A DNA stretch of 64,000 nt from NCBI RefSeq assembly GCF_020447265.1, contig NZ_JAJADR010000001.1, positions 1,426,001 to 1,490,000 on the forward strand, in the 5' to 3' direction. The stretch is from Hymenobacter lucidus. GTDB lineage: Bacteria > Bacteroidota > Bacteroidia > Cytophagales > Hymenobacteraceae. Shown here one piece after another: positions 1 to 8,660 of the stretch. The number at the start of each line of letters is the position of its first letter. Positions within the stretch are counted from its first letter, which is position 1. The notes below the pieces were generated by a model. That model had not been told where the DNA came from and searched no databases. It saw only the letters and a list, made by a program, of their open reading frames with translations. Both the position numbers and the translations under genes were made by a program.

Positions 1-684
1 ATTCTGTTTGCCTCGGTGCTGACGACCAGCTGCAACCGTGCCGATGACCCCGGCATTGAATATGCGCCGCAGATGTACGAATCCATTCCGTACGACCCAC
101 TGCGCCAAGTGAGCACCAATACGGTAAACCCGATGGGCATCAATGAGCGCACTCCTGTAGTGGGCACGGTGCCCCGGGGTAAACTCAACTACTACTCGCA
201 CATTCCCAAGGATAGCGTAGTATTTGCCGAGCGCCGCCTGCGCAACCCGTACTCCTATACTAAAGCCAACCTCGAAGAAGGCAAGGTGCTTTACACCCGC
301 ATTTGCTCGCACTGCCATGGTGAGGCCGGCGCTGGCGACGGGCCGGTTGGTGCCAAATTCAAAGGGGTGCCGAACTACTCGGCCGGTTCTTACAAGACGA
401 TGAATGATGCCCATATCTACCACGTGATTCAGTGGGGTAAGGGCCGCATGATGCCGCACGGCTCTATCGTAAACCCTGAGGAGCGCTGGAAAATCGCCAT
501 GTACGTCCGCGTACTGCAGCGCGGTGAAGGCCCTGATGGATTGGCCAAGCTGGTAAACGTCAGCAACGACTCGACCCAGATGACGGACCGCGCTACGCAA
601 AAGCCTACGCTCGAGGCGCAGGCTGATAAAGCTTCAACTACTCCCGGTCAAGGTGACCAGGCACGAAACGGAACGGCGAACTAA
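1..684 (+). CDS. actE: Alternative complex III cytochrome c lipoprotein ActE (5' end outside window)
   Basis: Mono-heme cytochrome c subunit of alternative complex III, which oxidises menaquinol and passes electrons towards the terminal oxidase on the periplasmic face. The frame is open from base 1 and the first bases encode a hydrophobic run ending in LTTSC, a lipobox, so the true start lies upstream and the mature protein begins at that Cys as a lipoprotein. One heme-binding CSHCH motif lies near residue 98, and a Met-rich segment (GRMMPHG) about 50 residues later can supply the distal ligand. It ends 2 bp before actF. The family call rests on the heme motif and on its place between alternative complex III and cox genes. 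Confidence 0.85.
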   Translation: MLFASVLTTSCNRADDPGIEYAPQMYESIPYDPLRQVSTNTVNPMGINERTPVVGTVPRGKLNYYSHIPKDSVVFAERRLRNPYSYTKANLEEGKVLYTRICSHCHGEAGAGDGPVGAKFKGVPNYSAGSYKTMNDAHIYHVIQWGKGRMMPHGSIVNPEERWKIAMYVRVLQRGEGPDGLAKLVNVSNDSTQMTDRATQKPTLEAQADKASTTPGQGDQARNGTAN

Positions 685-686
685 CT

Positions 687-1997
687 ATGGCAACTCTGAC
701 GCATCAAGAAAGCGCCACGGCTGAATACCTGGAGCTTTCGCCGAAAACCCGCCGGACATTCATCAGCATTATCGTTGCTGGTGTAGTAGTGCTGGCAATC
801 GGCCTCATTCTGGCCATCATGAATGTTGGGGGCCACGAGGCGGCCGCCGCTCACGGTGCTGGACACGCAGCCGGTGCCGCTGAGCATCACGAAGGTAGCC
901 CCCTGTGGCTGAAACGCCTTTTCGTGAGCTTGTGGCACAACAACGTCTTCTTCGTGGGCGTGTCGGCTATCGGTACCTTCTTCGTAGCGCTGCAATACGT
1001 AGCCTATGCCGGCTGGTCGGTAGTTATCAAGCGCATTAATGAAGCAATGAGCGTATGGCTGCTCCCCGGCCTCGCCATCTTCCTGGTAGTATTCTTCCTG
1101 GGCCGCCACGATCTGTTTCACTGGACGCACGACGGTATCATGACGAAGGGCAGCGAGAACTACGATGCCATTATTGCTGGCAAGAGTGGTTTTCTGAACC
1201 TGCCTTTCTACCTGATTCGCATGGTTGTTTACTTGGGCATTTGGTGGTTCTTCACCGAGCGTCTGCGCAAGATTTCGCTGGAAGAGGACTTGAACGGTGG
1301 CACGGAGTATTTCCATAAGAGTATCAACGTAGCCGCTCTATTCCTAGTGCTCTACGCTGTAACCTCGTCGATGTCGGCTTGGGACTGGGTAATGTCGGTT
1401 GACGTGCACTGGTTCTCTACCATGTTCGGCTGGTACGTATTCGCCTCGTGGTGGGTATCGGGCATCGCTTTGACGACGCTGACCGCTATTTACCTCAAGC
1501 AGGCCGGCTACCTTAAGTATGTAAACGCCAACCACCTGCACGATTTGGGTAAGTTCATGTTTGGCTTTAGCATCTTCTGGACCTATGTGTGGTTCTCGCA
1601 GTTCATGCTGATTTGGTACGCCAACCTTCCTGAAGAAGCCGTTTACTACAACCAGCGCCTAGGTGGCTTCAATGGTGCCTATACTTGGATGTTCTACTTC
1701 AACCTGGTTATCAACTTCGCTTTCCCTTTCCTGGTGCTCATGCGCCGCGATGCCAAGCGTCAGATGATCATGCTGAAAATCGTGAGCATTGCCATCCTGA
1801 TCGGCCACTGGTCGGATTTCTATTTAATGCTCATGCCCGCAACTATGAAGGGCGACAATGGGTTTGTAATAGAGATTGGCGTCGCCTTGATCTTCCTGGG
1901 TAGCTACCTGATTCTGTTTACCAAGCGCTTGGCGCAAGCTTCGCTGGTACCGGTCAACCACCCGTTCTTGGACGAAAGCGTGCACCACACGACTTAA
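687..1997 (+). CDS. actF: Alternative complex III integral membrane subunit ActF
   Basis: Polytopic quinol:cytochrome c oxidoreductase subunit of 436 residues. About ten hydrophobic segments are visible, starting near residue 27 (FISIIVAGVVVLAIGLI). A small Ala/His-rich loop (residues about 50-70) precedes the second helix. ActF is an NrfD/PsrC-like paralogue of ActC and is thought to take part in quinol binding and ion movement. The ATG lies 2 bp after the actE stop, so the two are translationally close. An unusually long 93-bp gap holding a stutter-type inverted repeat separates it from coxB. The assignment follows from size, topology and operon position; no cofactor motif is expected. Confidence 0.85.
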   Translation: MATLTHQESATAEYLELSPKTRRTFISIIVAGVVVLAIGLILAIMNVGGHEAAAAHGAGHAAGAAEHHEGSPLWLKRLFVSLWHNNVFFVGVSAIGTFFVALQYVAYAGWSVVIKRINEAMSVWLLPGLAIFLVVFFLGRHDLFHWTHDGIMTKGSENYDAIIAGKSGFLNLPFYLIRMVVYLGIWWFFTERLRKISLEEDLNGGTEYFHKSINVAALFLVLYAVTSSMSAWDWVMSVDVHWFSTMFGWYVFASWWVSGIALTTLTAIYLKQAGYLKYVNANHLHDLGKFMFGFSIFWTYVWFSQFMLIWYANLPEEAVYYNQRLGGFNGAYTWMFYFNLVINFAFPFLVLMRRDAKRQMIMLKIVSIAILIGHWSDFYLMLMPATMKGDNGFVIEIGVALIFLGSYLILFTKRLAQASLVPVNHPFLDESVHHTT

Positions 1998-2004
1998 TTA
2001 GACA

Positions 2005-2090
2005 TGAGTATTGAGAAGTGAGAAGTTAGACTTGATTGTGTAACGAAATCTCACTTCTAACCTCTCAACTCTCACCTCTTCACTCAACTA
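2005..2090 (+). promoter_or_regulatory. Stutter inverted repeat and G-free leader in front of coxB
   Basis: The actF-coxB gap contains an arm built from repeats of GAGAAGT (2009-2030) and a complementary arm (about 2049-2077) that continues as a pyrimidine/A run up to the coxB ATG. From 2046 to 2090 there is not a single G. In RNA the first arm could pair with the second and mask the coxB start region. The same architecture with different words recurs at 47335, 51386, 52384 and 58933. The function is inferred. Confidence 0.45.
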
Positions 2091-3161
2091 ATGATTGCTC
2101 TTGGTATTCTTCTGGTACTCGTGCTGCTGCTGGTCGTGTTCGGCCTGCTGTTTCGCATCCAGATCCTGACTTCCATTTTCTCGGGCAGCTCCACGCGCGA
2201 GATTGGCACGAGTAACCGCGTTAACGCCATCCTGATGATTGCCTTTATGGTAATCGGTGGGGCTGCGTTTGCTTACTCCTTCATGGATAATTACGGCAAA
2301 ATGAACCCTCCGATTGCGTCGGTTCATGGCCATGAGATGGAGCGCCTATTCTGGACGACGATGATCATCATCGGTATCGTATTCGTCCTGACCCATATTG
2401 CGCTGTTTGTGTATTCCTACAAATACCAATATAAGGAGGGTCGCCGCGCTTACTTCTTTCCCCACAACAACAAGATCGAAATCATCTGGACGGTAATTCC
2501 GGCCATCGTGATGGCTGGTTTGGTATTCGCCGGCTGGAAAGAGTGGACCAAAATCACCGGTCCGGCTCCCAAGGACTCGGTAGTGCTGGAAGTAATGGGC
2601 AAGCAGTTCAACTGGCTTGTACGTTACCCCGGCCGCGACCAGAAGCTGGGTGTAGTCAACTACCGTCTGATCGATGCTACCAACGAGTTCGGCTTCGACC
2701 TTAGCGACAAAAGCGGCTTGGACGACTTTGTTGCCGGTGAGATTCACGTGCCTAAGGGCCACCCTGTACTGCTGAAGATTCGCTCGCGCGACGTACTGCA
2801 CGCAGTATATATGCCGCATTTCCGCGTGCAGATGTATGCCGTGCCTGGCATGCCGACCAAGTTCTGGTTTACCCCAACCAAAACGACCGACGAGATGCGC
2901 GCCCAGCTGGGCAACCCTAAGTTCAACTACGAGCTAGCCTGCAACCAGATCTGCGGCCGGGGGCACTTCGCTATGAAGCTGAACATCATCGTGGACGAGC
3001 CGGACGATTATGTAGCCTGGTTCTCGCAGCAAAAGTCTTTCTCAGAACAGAACCCCGATGTTCTGGCCAGCTTCAAGCAGAAATCGGATAAATTGGGAGA
3101 AACTGAAAACGCTCCGGCCGCTGCCGCTGTTGTTACTTCGGCTGCCAAGGCCTCGCTCTAA
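2091..3161 (+). CDS. coxB: Cytochrome c oxidase subunit II
   Basis: Subunit II of an aa3/caa3-type heme-copper oxidase; it receives electrons from cytochrome c through the binuclear CuA centre in its periplasmic domain. The CuA ligands are all visible: H237, then C284-N-Q-I-C288-G-R-G-H292-x-x-M295. The 356-residue protein has extra hydrophobic segments at residues 1-20 and 44-63 before the two usual hairpin helices (about 88-110 and 130-148). There is no C-terminal cytochrome c domain; electrons probably arrive through the ActE heme lipoprotein or a separate cytochrome. It is followed after 26 bp by coxA. Confidence 0.95.
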   Translation: MIALGILLVLVLLLVVFGLLFRIQILTSIFSGSSTREIGTSNRVNAILMIAFMVIGGAAFAYSFMDNYGKMNPPIASVHGHEMERLFWTTMIIIGIVFVLTHIALFVYSYKYQYKEGRRAYFFPHNNKIEIIWTVIPAIVMAGLVFAGWKEWTKITGPAPKDSVVLEVMGKQFNWLVRYPGRDQKLGVVNYRLIDATNEFGFDLSDKSGLDDFVAGEIHVPKGHPVLLKIRSRDVLHAVYMPHFRVQMYAVPGMPTKFWFTPTKTTDEMRAQLGNPKFNYELACNQICGRGHFAMKLNIIVDEPDDYVAWFSQQKSFSEQNPDVLASFKQKSDKLGETENAPAAAAVVTSAAKASL

Positions 3162-3187
3162 CTCTTATTTAACGCACGCTCTCTTTT

Positions 3188-5050
3188 ATGGCTGCTAACC
3201 TTCCTACCCAGTCTCAAGTGCAAGGTGGCATCGGGGTAACCGAGCCGCACACCGAGCACGATGAGCACCTGCACCACGACGAGCACCATGACCAGCACTG
3301 GCTGTTCAAGTACGTCTTCAGCCAGGACCACAAAGTAATTGCTAAGCAATTCCTGATTACCGGTATTTTCTGGGCAATCATCGGTGGTACGCTCTCCAGC
3401 TTGTTCCGTCTCCAATTGGGCTGGCCTGAGTCTACCTTCGAGTGGCTCTCGCCTTTTCTCGGTAAGTGGATCGAAGCCGGCAAGCTGAACCCCGAGTTCT
3501 ACCTCGCTCTGGTAACGATGCATGGTACCATCATGGTATTCTTTGTGTTGACGGCCGGTTTGTCGGGTACGTTCTCCAACTTCCTGATTCCGCTGCAGGT
3601 AGGTGCCCGTGACATGGCTTCGGGCTTCATGAACATGCTCTCGTACTGGTTTTTCTTCCTGTCGAGCATCATCATGTTTACCTCTCTGTTTATCGAAACA
3701 GGCCCCGCTTCGGCTGGCTGGACAATCTACCCGCCACTGAGCGCCCTGCCGCAGGCTATTCCTGGCTCGGGCATGGGTATGACGCTCTGGCTGGTGGCAA
3801 TGGCGCTGTTCATCGTGTCGCAGCTGCTGGGTGGTGTCAACTACATTACGACGGTAATTAACCTGCGTACCCGCGGCATGTCGATGTCGAAGCTGCCCCT
3901 GACCATCTGGGCTTTCTTCCTGACGGCTATTCTGGGTCTGTTGTCGTTCCCGGTTCTGTTTTCGGCCGCGCTGCTGCTGATCTTCGACCGTTCGTTCGGT
4001 ACGTCGTTCTTCTTGTCAGACATCTACATTGCCGGACAGGCGCTGAACCACCAGGGTGGTAGCCCGATTCTGTTCCAGCACTTGTTCTGGTTCCTGGGTC
4101 ACCCTGAGGTATATATCGTTATCATGCCGGCCATGGGTATGGTATCGGAAATTCTGGCCACCAACGCTCGTAAGCCAATTTTCGGCTACCGCGCTATGAT
4201 TGGCTCGTTGCTCGGTATTTCGCTTCTATCATTCGTTGTGTGGGCTCACCACATGTTCGTAACCGGGATGAATCCGTTCCTGGGTTCGGTCTTCATGTTC
4301 CTGACGCTGATCATAGCCGTACCGTCAGCTGTGAAAACCTTCAACTGGCTGGCTACGCTGTGGCGCGGTAACATCCGCTTCACTACGGCTATGCTGTTCT
4401 CGATTGGCTTCGTGTCGCTGTTCATCTCGGGTGGTCTGACGGGTATTATCCTCGGTAACGCCGCCATCGACATTCAGATGCACAACACTTACTTCGTGGT
4501 AGCTCACTTCCACTTGGTAATGGGTAGCTCGGCCTTCTTCGGTCTGTTTGCTGGTGTGTACCACTGGTTCCCTAAGATGTTCGGCCGGATGCTTGACGAG
4601 AAGCTGGGTTATATTCACTTCTGGCTGACTTTCATCGGCGTATACTTGGTGTTCATGCCAATGCACTACGTAGGTATTGCCGGTTTCCCCCGCCGCTACT
4701 ACGCTTGGACTGGCTTCGACTCGTTCAGCCAATTCGCTGACCTGAACAAGTTCATTTCGGCAGCCGCTATTCTAGCCTTCTTTGGTCAGTTCATCTTCGT
4801 CTTCAACTTCTTCTACAGCATCTTCCGTGGGCGTCGGGCTACCGAGAACCCCTGGAACTCGACGACGCTGGAGTGGACGACGCCGGTGGTTCCTGGTCAC
4901 GGCAACTGGCCCGGAGAAATTCCCGCCGTGTATCGTTGGCCTTATGACTACAGCAAGCCCGGTGCTGCTGAAGACTTCATCCCGCAGAACGTACCATACT
5001 CGCAGACGCAGTCTTCAAACCTGCCCTACGAGCGGGACATGGAAGAATAG
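3188..5050 (+). CDS. coxA: Cytochrome c oxidase subunit I (type A1)
   Basis: Catalytic subunit reducing O2 to water at the heme a3-CuB site. All metal ligands can be placed: H112 and H442 for heme a, H440 for heme a3, and H305, H354 and H355 for CuB. Y309 is available for the His-Tyr cross-link in GHPEVYI. E307 in that motif and D142 fit the D-channel of A1-type oxidases. The 620-residue protein begins with a soluble, very His-rich segment (residues 21-37) that could bind metal. A strong terminator follows 18 bp after the stop, so transcription probably drops before ctaA. Confidence 0.97.
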   Translation: MAANLPTQSQVQGGIGVTEPHTEHDEHLHHDEHHDQHWLFKYVFSQDHKVIAKQFLITGIFWAIIGGTLSSLFRLQLGWPESTFEWLSPFLGKWIEAGKLNPEFYLALVTMHGTIMVFFVLTAGLSGTFSNFLIPLQVGARDMASGFMNMLSYWFFFLSSIIMFTSLFIETGPASAGWTIYPPLSALPQAIPGSGMGMTLWLVAMALFIVSQLLGGVNYITTVINLRTRGMSMSKLPLTIWAFFLTAILGLLSFPVLFSAALLLIFDRSFGTSFFLSDIYIAGQALNHQGGSPILFQHLFWFLGHPEVYIVIMPAMGMVSEILATNARKPIFGYRAMIGSLLGISLLSFVVWAHHMFVTGMNPFLGSVFMFLTLIIAVPSAVKTFNWLATLWRGNIRFTTAMLFSIGFVSLFISGGLTGIILGNAAIDIQMHNTYFVVAHFHLVMGSSAFFGLFAGVYHWFPKMFGRMLDEKLGYIHFWLTFIGVYLVFMPMHYVGIAGFPRRYYAWTGFDSFSQFADLNKFISAAAILAFFGQFIFVFNFFYSIFRGRRATENPWNSTTLEWTTPVVPGHGNWPGEIPAVYRWPYDYSKPGAAEDFIPQNVPYSQTQSSNLPYERDMEE

Positions 5051-5068
5051 CCTTTCGAATGCCATTTG

Positions 5069-5101
5069 AAACGGGCCGCTGTATCCACGGCGGCCCGTTT
5101 T
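5069..5101 (+). terminator. Intrinsic terminator after coxA
   Basis: A perfect 11-bp stem, AAACGGGCCGC (5069-5079) with GCGGCCCGTTT (5090-5100), has a 10-nt loop and a T-rich tail. It lies 18 bp past the coxA stop. Confidence 0.85.
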
Positions 5102-5112
5102 CTTTTCCCGAG

Positions 5113-5159
5113 AAACGGGGAAATCCGGTACCGGCACCATCGGTTGGATTTCCCCGTTT
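5113..5159. terminator. Second hairpin between coxA and ctaA
   Basis: A perfect 14-bp inverted repeat, AAACGGGGAAATCC (5113-5126) and GGATTTCCCCGTTT (5146-5159), has a 19-nt loop that itself contains GGTACC. It begins 12 nt after the first terminator. Its symmetric A and T flanks would work on either strand. Together the two hairpins insulate ctaA from the structural oxidase genes or act as an attenuator. Confidence 0.7.
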
Positions 5160-5220
5160 TGCTGTCCGCCAAACTCGTCTTTCAATTGTTTATAGGATAG
5201 CAAAAGCACCCGTAATAAGT

Positions 5221-6300
5221 ATGATGATACCTGCATTTGTGCGCCGCTTTCGATTCATCGGAATCTTGACGGTGGTGGCCGTGTACCTACTGATACTGGT
5301 AGGTGGAATAGTACGTAGCACTGGCTCGGGCATGGGCTGCCCCGACTGGCCAAAATGCTTCGGCAGCTGGATTCCGCCTACGGAAGCCAGCCAGTTGCCT
5401 GCTGACTACAAAGAAATTTATACGGCGCAGCGGGTAGCCAAAAACCAGAAGCTGGCCAAAACACTGCAGCGGTTAGGCTTCAAGCAGGTTGCCAGTGAGA
5501 TTTTTGCCCATCCAACCCAGTACATCGAAACGGACTTTAATGTCACCAAAACCTGGATTGAGTATGTCAACCGCCTATTAGGAGCGCTTATTGGCATCTT
5601 TGTATTCCTGACGGTAATATTTGCCTTGCCTTACTGGCGGCGCGACCGGGTGGTGTTCTGGCTGGCGTTCTGGTCGTTTCTGCTTACCGGTGTGCAAGGC
5701 TACTTAGGCTCGTTGGTGGTTTCTACCAATCTGCTGCCCATCATGGTCACGATTCACATGGGCTTGGCTCTGGTAATCGTAGCCATGCTGATTTATGCGG
5801 TAATCCGCTCCCAGCGGGAGGAGGCAACCCCCGAGCCCGTATCGGCCACTTCCAACCTAGCTTTGTGGCTGTGGCTGATTACAGTGCTAACATTCGTACA
5901 GATTGTACTGGGCACTCAGGTACGGGAAGAGGTAGATATGGTGGCTTTTGCGGCCAACTACCTAGACCGGGCAGGGTGGGTAGAGCAACTCGGCAACATA
6001 TTCCGGTTTCACCGCACTTTTTCCGCGCTGCTGCTACTGCTCAATGCCTACGTGGCGTATCGGCTGTACGTGCTGCCCTCCGGCCGGCTGCGGCAAATGG
6101 CCGTGGTAAATATGGTCCTGATCGGATTGGAAATCGTGGCGGGGGTAACGTTAGCCTATTTTGCGCTGCCGGCCGCCGTACAGCCGATTCATCTGACGCT
6201 GGCCACGGTGTTGTTCGGAACCCAGTTCCTGACCATCGTTTTGTATAGTCGGGCAACGAAATTCGAGCGGCAGGCCGCTTATCCGGGCGTTGTTGCGTAA
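5221..6300 (+). CDS. ctaA: Heme A synthase (COX15/CtaA family)
   Basis: Converts heme O to heme A for the oxidase encoded alongside. A 360-codon frame (359 residues) with about eight membrane helices is seen. The N-terminal Cys pair GCPDWPKCFG of the family is present. Three of the four expected heme-ligand His residues are in place (HMGLAL, FHRTFS, PIHLTL). In the second helix the usual ExxH reads E-Y-V-N, so one His is replaced by Asn. The frame stays open further upstream, but through two terminator hairpins, so the paired ATGs at 5221 and 5224 are the natural starts. The stop overlaps a possible -7 element for ctaB. Confidence 0.92.
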   Translation: MMIPAFVRRFRFIGILTVVAVYLLILVGGIVRSTGSGMGCPDWPKCFGSWIPPTEASQLPADYKEIYTAQRVAKNQKLAKTLQRLGFKQVASEIFAHPTQYIETDFNVTKTWIEYVNRLLGALIGIFVFLTVIFALPYWRRDRVVFWLAFWSFLLTGVQGYLGSLVVSTNLLPIMVTIHMGLALVIVAMLIYAVIRSQREEATPEPVSATSNLALWLWLITVLTFVQIVLGTQVREEVDMVAFAANYLDRAGWVEQLGNIFRFHRTFSALLLLLNAYVAYRLYVLPSGRLRQMAVVNMVLIGLEIVAGVTLAYFALPAAVQPIHLTLATVLFGTQFLTIVLYSRATKFERQAAYPGVVA

Positions 6301-6305
6301 CTTTG
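6298..6305 (+). promoter_or_regulatory. Possible -7 element for ctaB
   Basis: TAACTTTG matches the Bacteroidota -7 consensus TAnnTTTG and overlaps the ctaA stop codon, 45 bp before the ctaB ATG. No TTG sits at the normal -33 distance, so this is a weak candidate. Confidence 0.35.
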
Positions 6306-6350
6306 CGGCCCCGTTTGAGGCTGATCTGGCGGGAGTTTTGATTGCGTAGA

Positions 6351-7202
6351 ATGACGAAAGCCAAAGCCTATTTCCAGTTAATCAAATTCCGACTGGCATT
6401 CACGGTGGCCTTTTCCAGTGCCATTGGCTATCTGCTGGGCGCGCAGGAATTCAACTGGGGCGGGGCGGTGCTGGTGCTGCTGGGCGGGCTGGCCGTCACT
6501 GGCTCGGCCAATACCATCAACCAGATCCACGAAATAGACCTGGACAAGCTCATGAAGCGCACGGCTAAGCGGCCCCTGCCAATGGGCGTGCTGAGTGCCG
6601 CCGAAGCCTGGGGGTTTGCTATTGTTATGGGCGTGGCCGGGCTCTTTATTCTCGGGTACTTTTTCAATACGCTGGCCGCGGCTTTGTCGCTGTTGTCGCT
6701 GATTCTGTACGGCTTCGTTTATACCCCGCTCAAGACGATTTCCCCCATTTGTGTGGCCGTAGGCGCCATTCCGGGCGGTATGCCGCCGCTGCTGGGCTGG
6801 GTGGCTGCCACGGGTTTTTTGGGCACTGAGGCCTGGGTGTTGTTTGGTATTCAATTCATGTGGCAGTTTCCGCACTTTTGGGCCATTGCCTGGGTTTTAG
6901 ATGATGACTACAAGAAGGCCGGCTTTAAGATGCTGCCCACGCCCGGTGGCAAAGATCTGCGGACGGCTTTCCAGATCATGACCTACACGCTGCTCCTGAT
7001 TCCGCTGAGCTTGCTGCCCCTACAGCTGGGCATGGCGGGTAAAACCTCGGCCCTGATTGCTGTGGTATGCGGTGTGCTGTTCTTAATGCAGACCTTTTAC
7101 CTGATGCGGACCTGCTCGAAAAAAGCGGCCATGCGCATTATGTTCGGGTCGTTTCTCTACCTGCCAATCGTGCAGATTGCGCTGGTTTTCGACAAAATTT
7201 AA
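6351..7202 (+). CDS. ctaB: Protoheme IX farnesyltransferase (heme O synthase)
   Basis: Adds a farnesyl group to heme B to give heme O, the substrate of CtaA. It is a UbiA-family polytopic protein of 283 residues. The prenyl-diphosphate binding region reads NTINQIHEIDLDKLMKRT followed by AKRPLP, and the second conserved loop is YTPLKTISP. The first Asp of the classical NxxxD motif is not obvious here. An in-frame TTG lies 9 bp upstream, but the ATG at 6351 gives the normal MTKAKAYFQLIKFR start. The first subunit III gene begins 9 bp downstream. Confidence 0.93.
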   Translation: MTKAKAYFQLIKFRLAFTVAFSSAIGYLLGAQEFNWGGAVLVLLGGLAVTGSANTINQIHEIDLDKLMKRTAKRPLPMGVLSAAEAWGFAIVMGVAGLFILGYFFNTLAAALSLLSLILYGFVYTPLKTISPICVAVGAIPGGMPPLLGWVAATGFLGTEAWVLFGIQFMWQFPHFWAIAWVLDDDYKKAGFKMLPTPGGKDLRTAFQIMTYTLLLIPLSLLPLQLGMAGKTSALIAVVCGVLFLMQTFYLMRTCSKKAAMRIMFGSFLYLPIVQIALVFDKI

Positions 7203-7211
7203 CGTTTCAGG

Positions 7212-7799
7212 ATGGCAACTTCCGAAATATTGCAAGACAAAGAAGCCGGTACGGGCACGCACCCCAAGCGGCTGCTACTGTTGCTGATGATGATCAGCAT
7301 TACCATGATTTTCGCCGCCTACACCAGTGCCTACATTGTGCGGCGCGAGGAAGGAAACTGGCTGGAATTCGACCTGCCACCCGGCCTGCTCTACACCACC
7401 GTTGTTATTCTGTTCAGCAGCGCCACAGTGCAGTGGGCTTGGTTTGCAGCCCGTAAAGATGAAGTACGCCAAGTGCAAATCGGTCTGGCCCTGACATTTA
7501 TCCTGGGTCTGGTATTCCTGATCGGCCAGTGGAACGTGTGGGTTGACTTGGTGGCTCACAAAATCCACTTTGGGGGCGTTGACGCCAACCCATCGGGCTC
7601 TTTCCTGTATGTGCTGACCGGCGTGCACGGTTTTCACCTGATTACGGGCCTTATTTTTCTGCTTATCGTATTGCGTAAAAGCCTGAACTATCAGGTGCAT
7701 TCCCGCCAGATGCTCTCCATTGGCAATGTCACAATCTACTGGCACTTCCTGGGCGCGCTTTGGTTGTACCTGTATTTGTTCCTACTTTTGAACCACTGA
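7212..7799 (+). CDS. coxC: Cytochrome c oxidase subunit III, short form
   Basis: Heme-copper oxidase subunit III-like protein of 195 residues with five predicted helices. Family features are the glycine/histidine loop VLTGVHGFHLITG and the C-terminal ending YWHFLGALWLYLYLFLL. Subunit III stabilises the catalytic core and the proton uptake path. It is the first of two subunit III genes separated by 22 bp, an arrangement common in Bacteroidota oxidase loci. Which of the two is incorporated, or whether both are, cannot be told from sequence. Confidence 0.9.
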   Translation: MATSEILQDKEAGTGTHPKRLLLLLMMISITMIFAAYTSAYIVRREEGNWLEFDLPPGLLYTTVVILFSSATVQWAWFAARKDEVRQVQIGLALTFILGLVFLIGQWNVWVDLVAHKIHFGGVDANPSGSFLYVLTGVHGFHLITGLIFLLIVLRKSLNYQVHSRQMLSIGNVTIYWHFLGALWLYLYLFLLLNH

Positions 7800-7821
7800 T
7801 TTCGTTTTCACTTCGCTCGTT

Positions 7822-8595
7822 ATGTCCACCACCTCCACGACGCAGACGCTTCCCCACAACGCCTCCATCGAACGGCCCCGCTCCGGGACCTGGGATGGCG
7901 GCAACGAACCTTTCAAGGCTAGCTATGGCAAGCTGATGATGTGGTTCTTCCTGCTGTCGGATGCCTTCACGTTTGCCGCCTTCCTGACAACCTACGGGTT
8001 GATGCGCCACCGCCACCTCGCCTTCACCGGCGACCATGCCAAGTTTGAGTTCTCCACGGCATACTGGCCCATTCCGGACAAGGTATTTAACTCCTTCCCC
8101 GGCCTGCACGGCATGGATTTGCCGCTGGCTTTCGTGGCGTTGATGACGATGATTCTGATCTTCAGCTCCGTAACGATGGTACTGGCCGTAGAAGCCGGCC
8201 ACCGCATGGACAAGGCCGACGTGCAGAAATGGCTGTTGTGGACGCTGCTCTTCGGTGCTACATTCGTAAGCTGCCAGGCTTGGGAGTGGAGCCACTTTAT
8301 CCACGGCACCGAGGAAGGCACCAAGATGCTGGACGGCACTATTTTCCACGGCGCCAACCTGCAGATGAACCAGTACGGCCCCGTGCTGTTTGCCGACCTG
8401 TTCTTCTTCATCACCGGTTTCCACGGCACCCACGTATTCAGCGGCTTGGTATTGCTCACCTACTGCTTCATTGCTACCACCAACGGTACGTTCGAGAAGC
8501 GCGGCCACTACGAGATGGTAGAAAAAGTAGGTCTGTACTGGCACTTTGTAGACCTGGTGTGGGTATTCGTATTTACCTTCTTCTACCTCGTATAA
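7822..8595 (+). CDS. Cytochrome c oxidase subunit III, second copy
   Basis: A 257-residue subunit III paralogue, longer than its neighbour because of a polar N-terminal segment of about 35 residues and an extended loop near residues 75-95. Characteristic positions include CQAWEWSHFI, FFITGFHGTHVFSGL and the end YWHFVDLVWVFVFTFFYLV. About seven helices are expected. It is codirectional with, and 22 bp after, the shorter subunit III gene, and it is followed by the subunit IV gene. It could form part of the same oxidase as a fused or duplicated III subunit. Confidence 0.9.
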   Translation: MSTTSTTQTLPHNASIERPRSGTWDGGNEPFKASYGKLMMWFFLLSDAFTFAAFLTTYGLMRHRHLAFTGDHAKFEFSTAYWPIPDKVFNSFPGLHGMDLPLAFVALMTMILIFSSVTMVLAVEAGHRMDKADVQKWLLWTLLFGATFVSCQAWEWSHFIHGTEEGTKMLDGTIFHGANLQMNQYGPVLFADLFFFITGFHGTHVFSGLVLLTYCFIATTNGTFEKRGHYEMVEKVGLYWHFVDLVWVFVFTFFYLV

Positions 8596-8660
8596 GTACG
8601 AGTCAGAAGTCTCTCGTTTCCGACCTAGTCGTTCCTCTTTGTTTTTAACCTACTACCTAT

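Noticed and set aside
5059..5220. Longer N-terminus of ctaA from 5059
   Set aside because: The extension covers both hairpins after coxA and lacks family similarity; the ATG pair at 5221/5224 gives the normal start.
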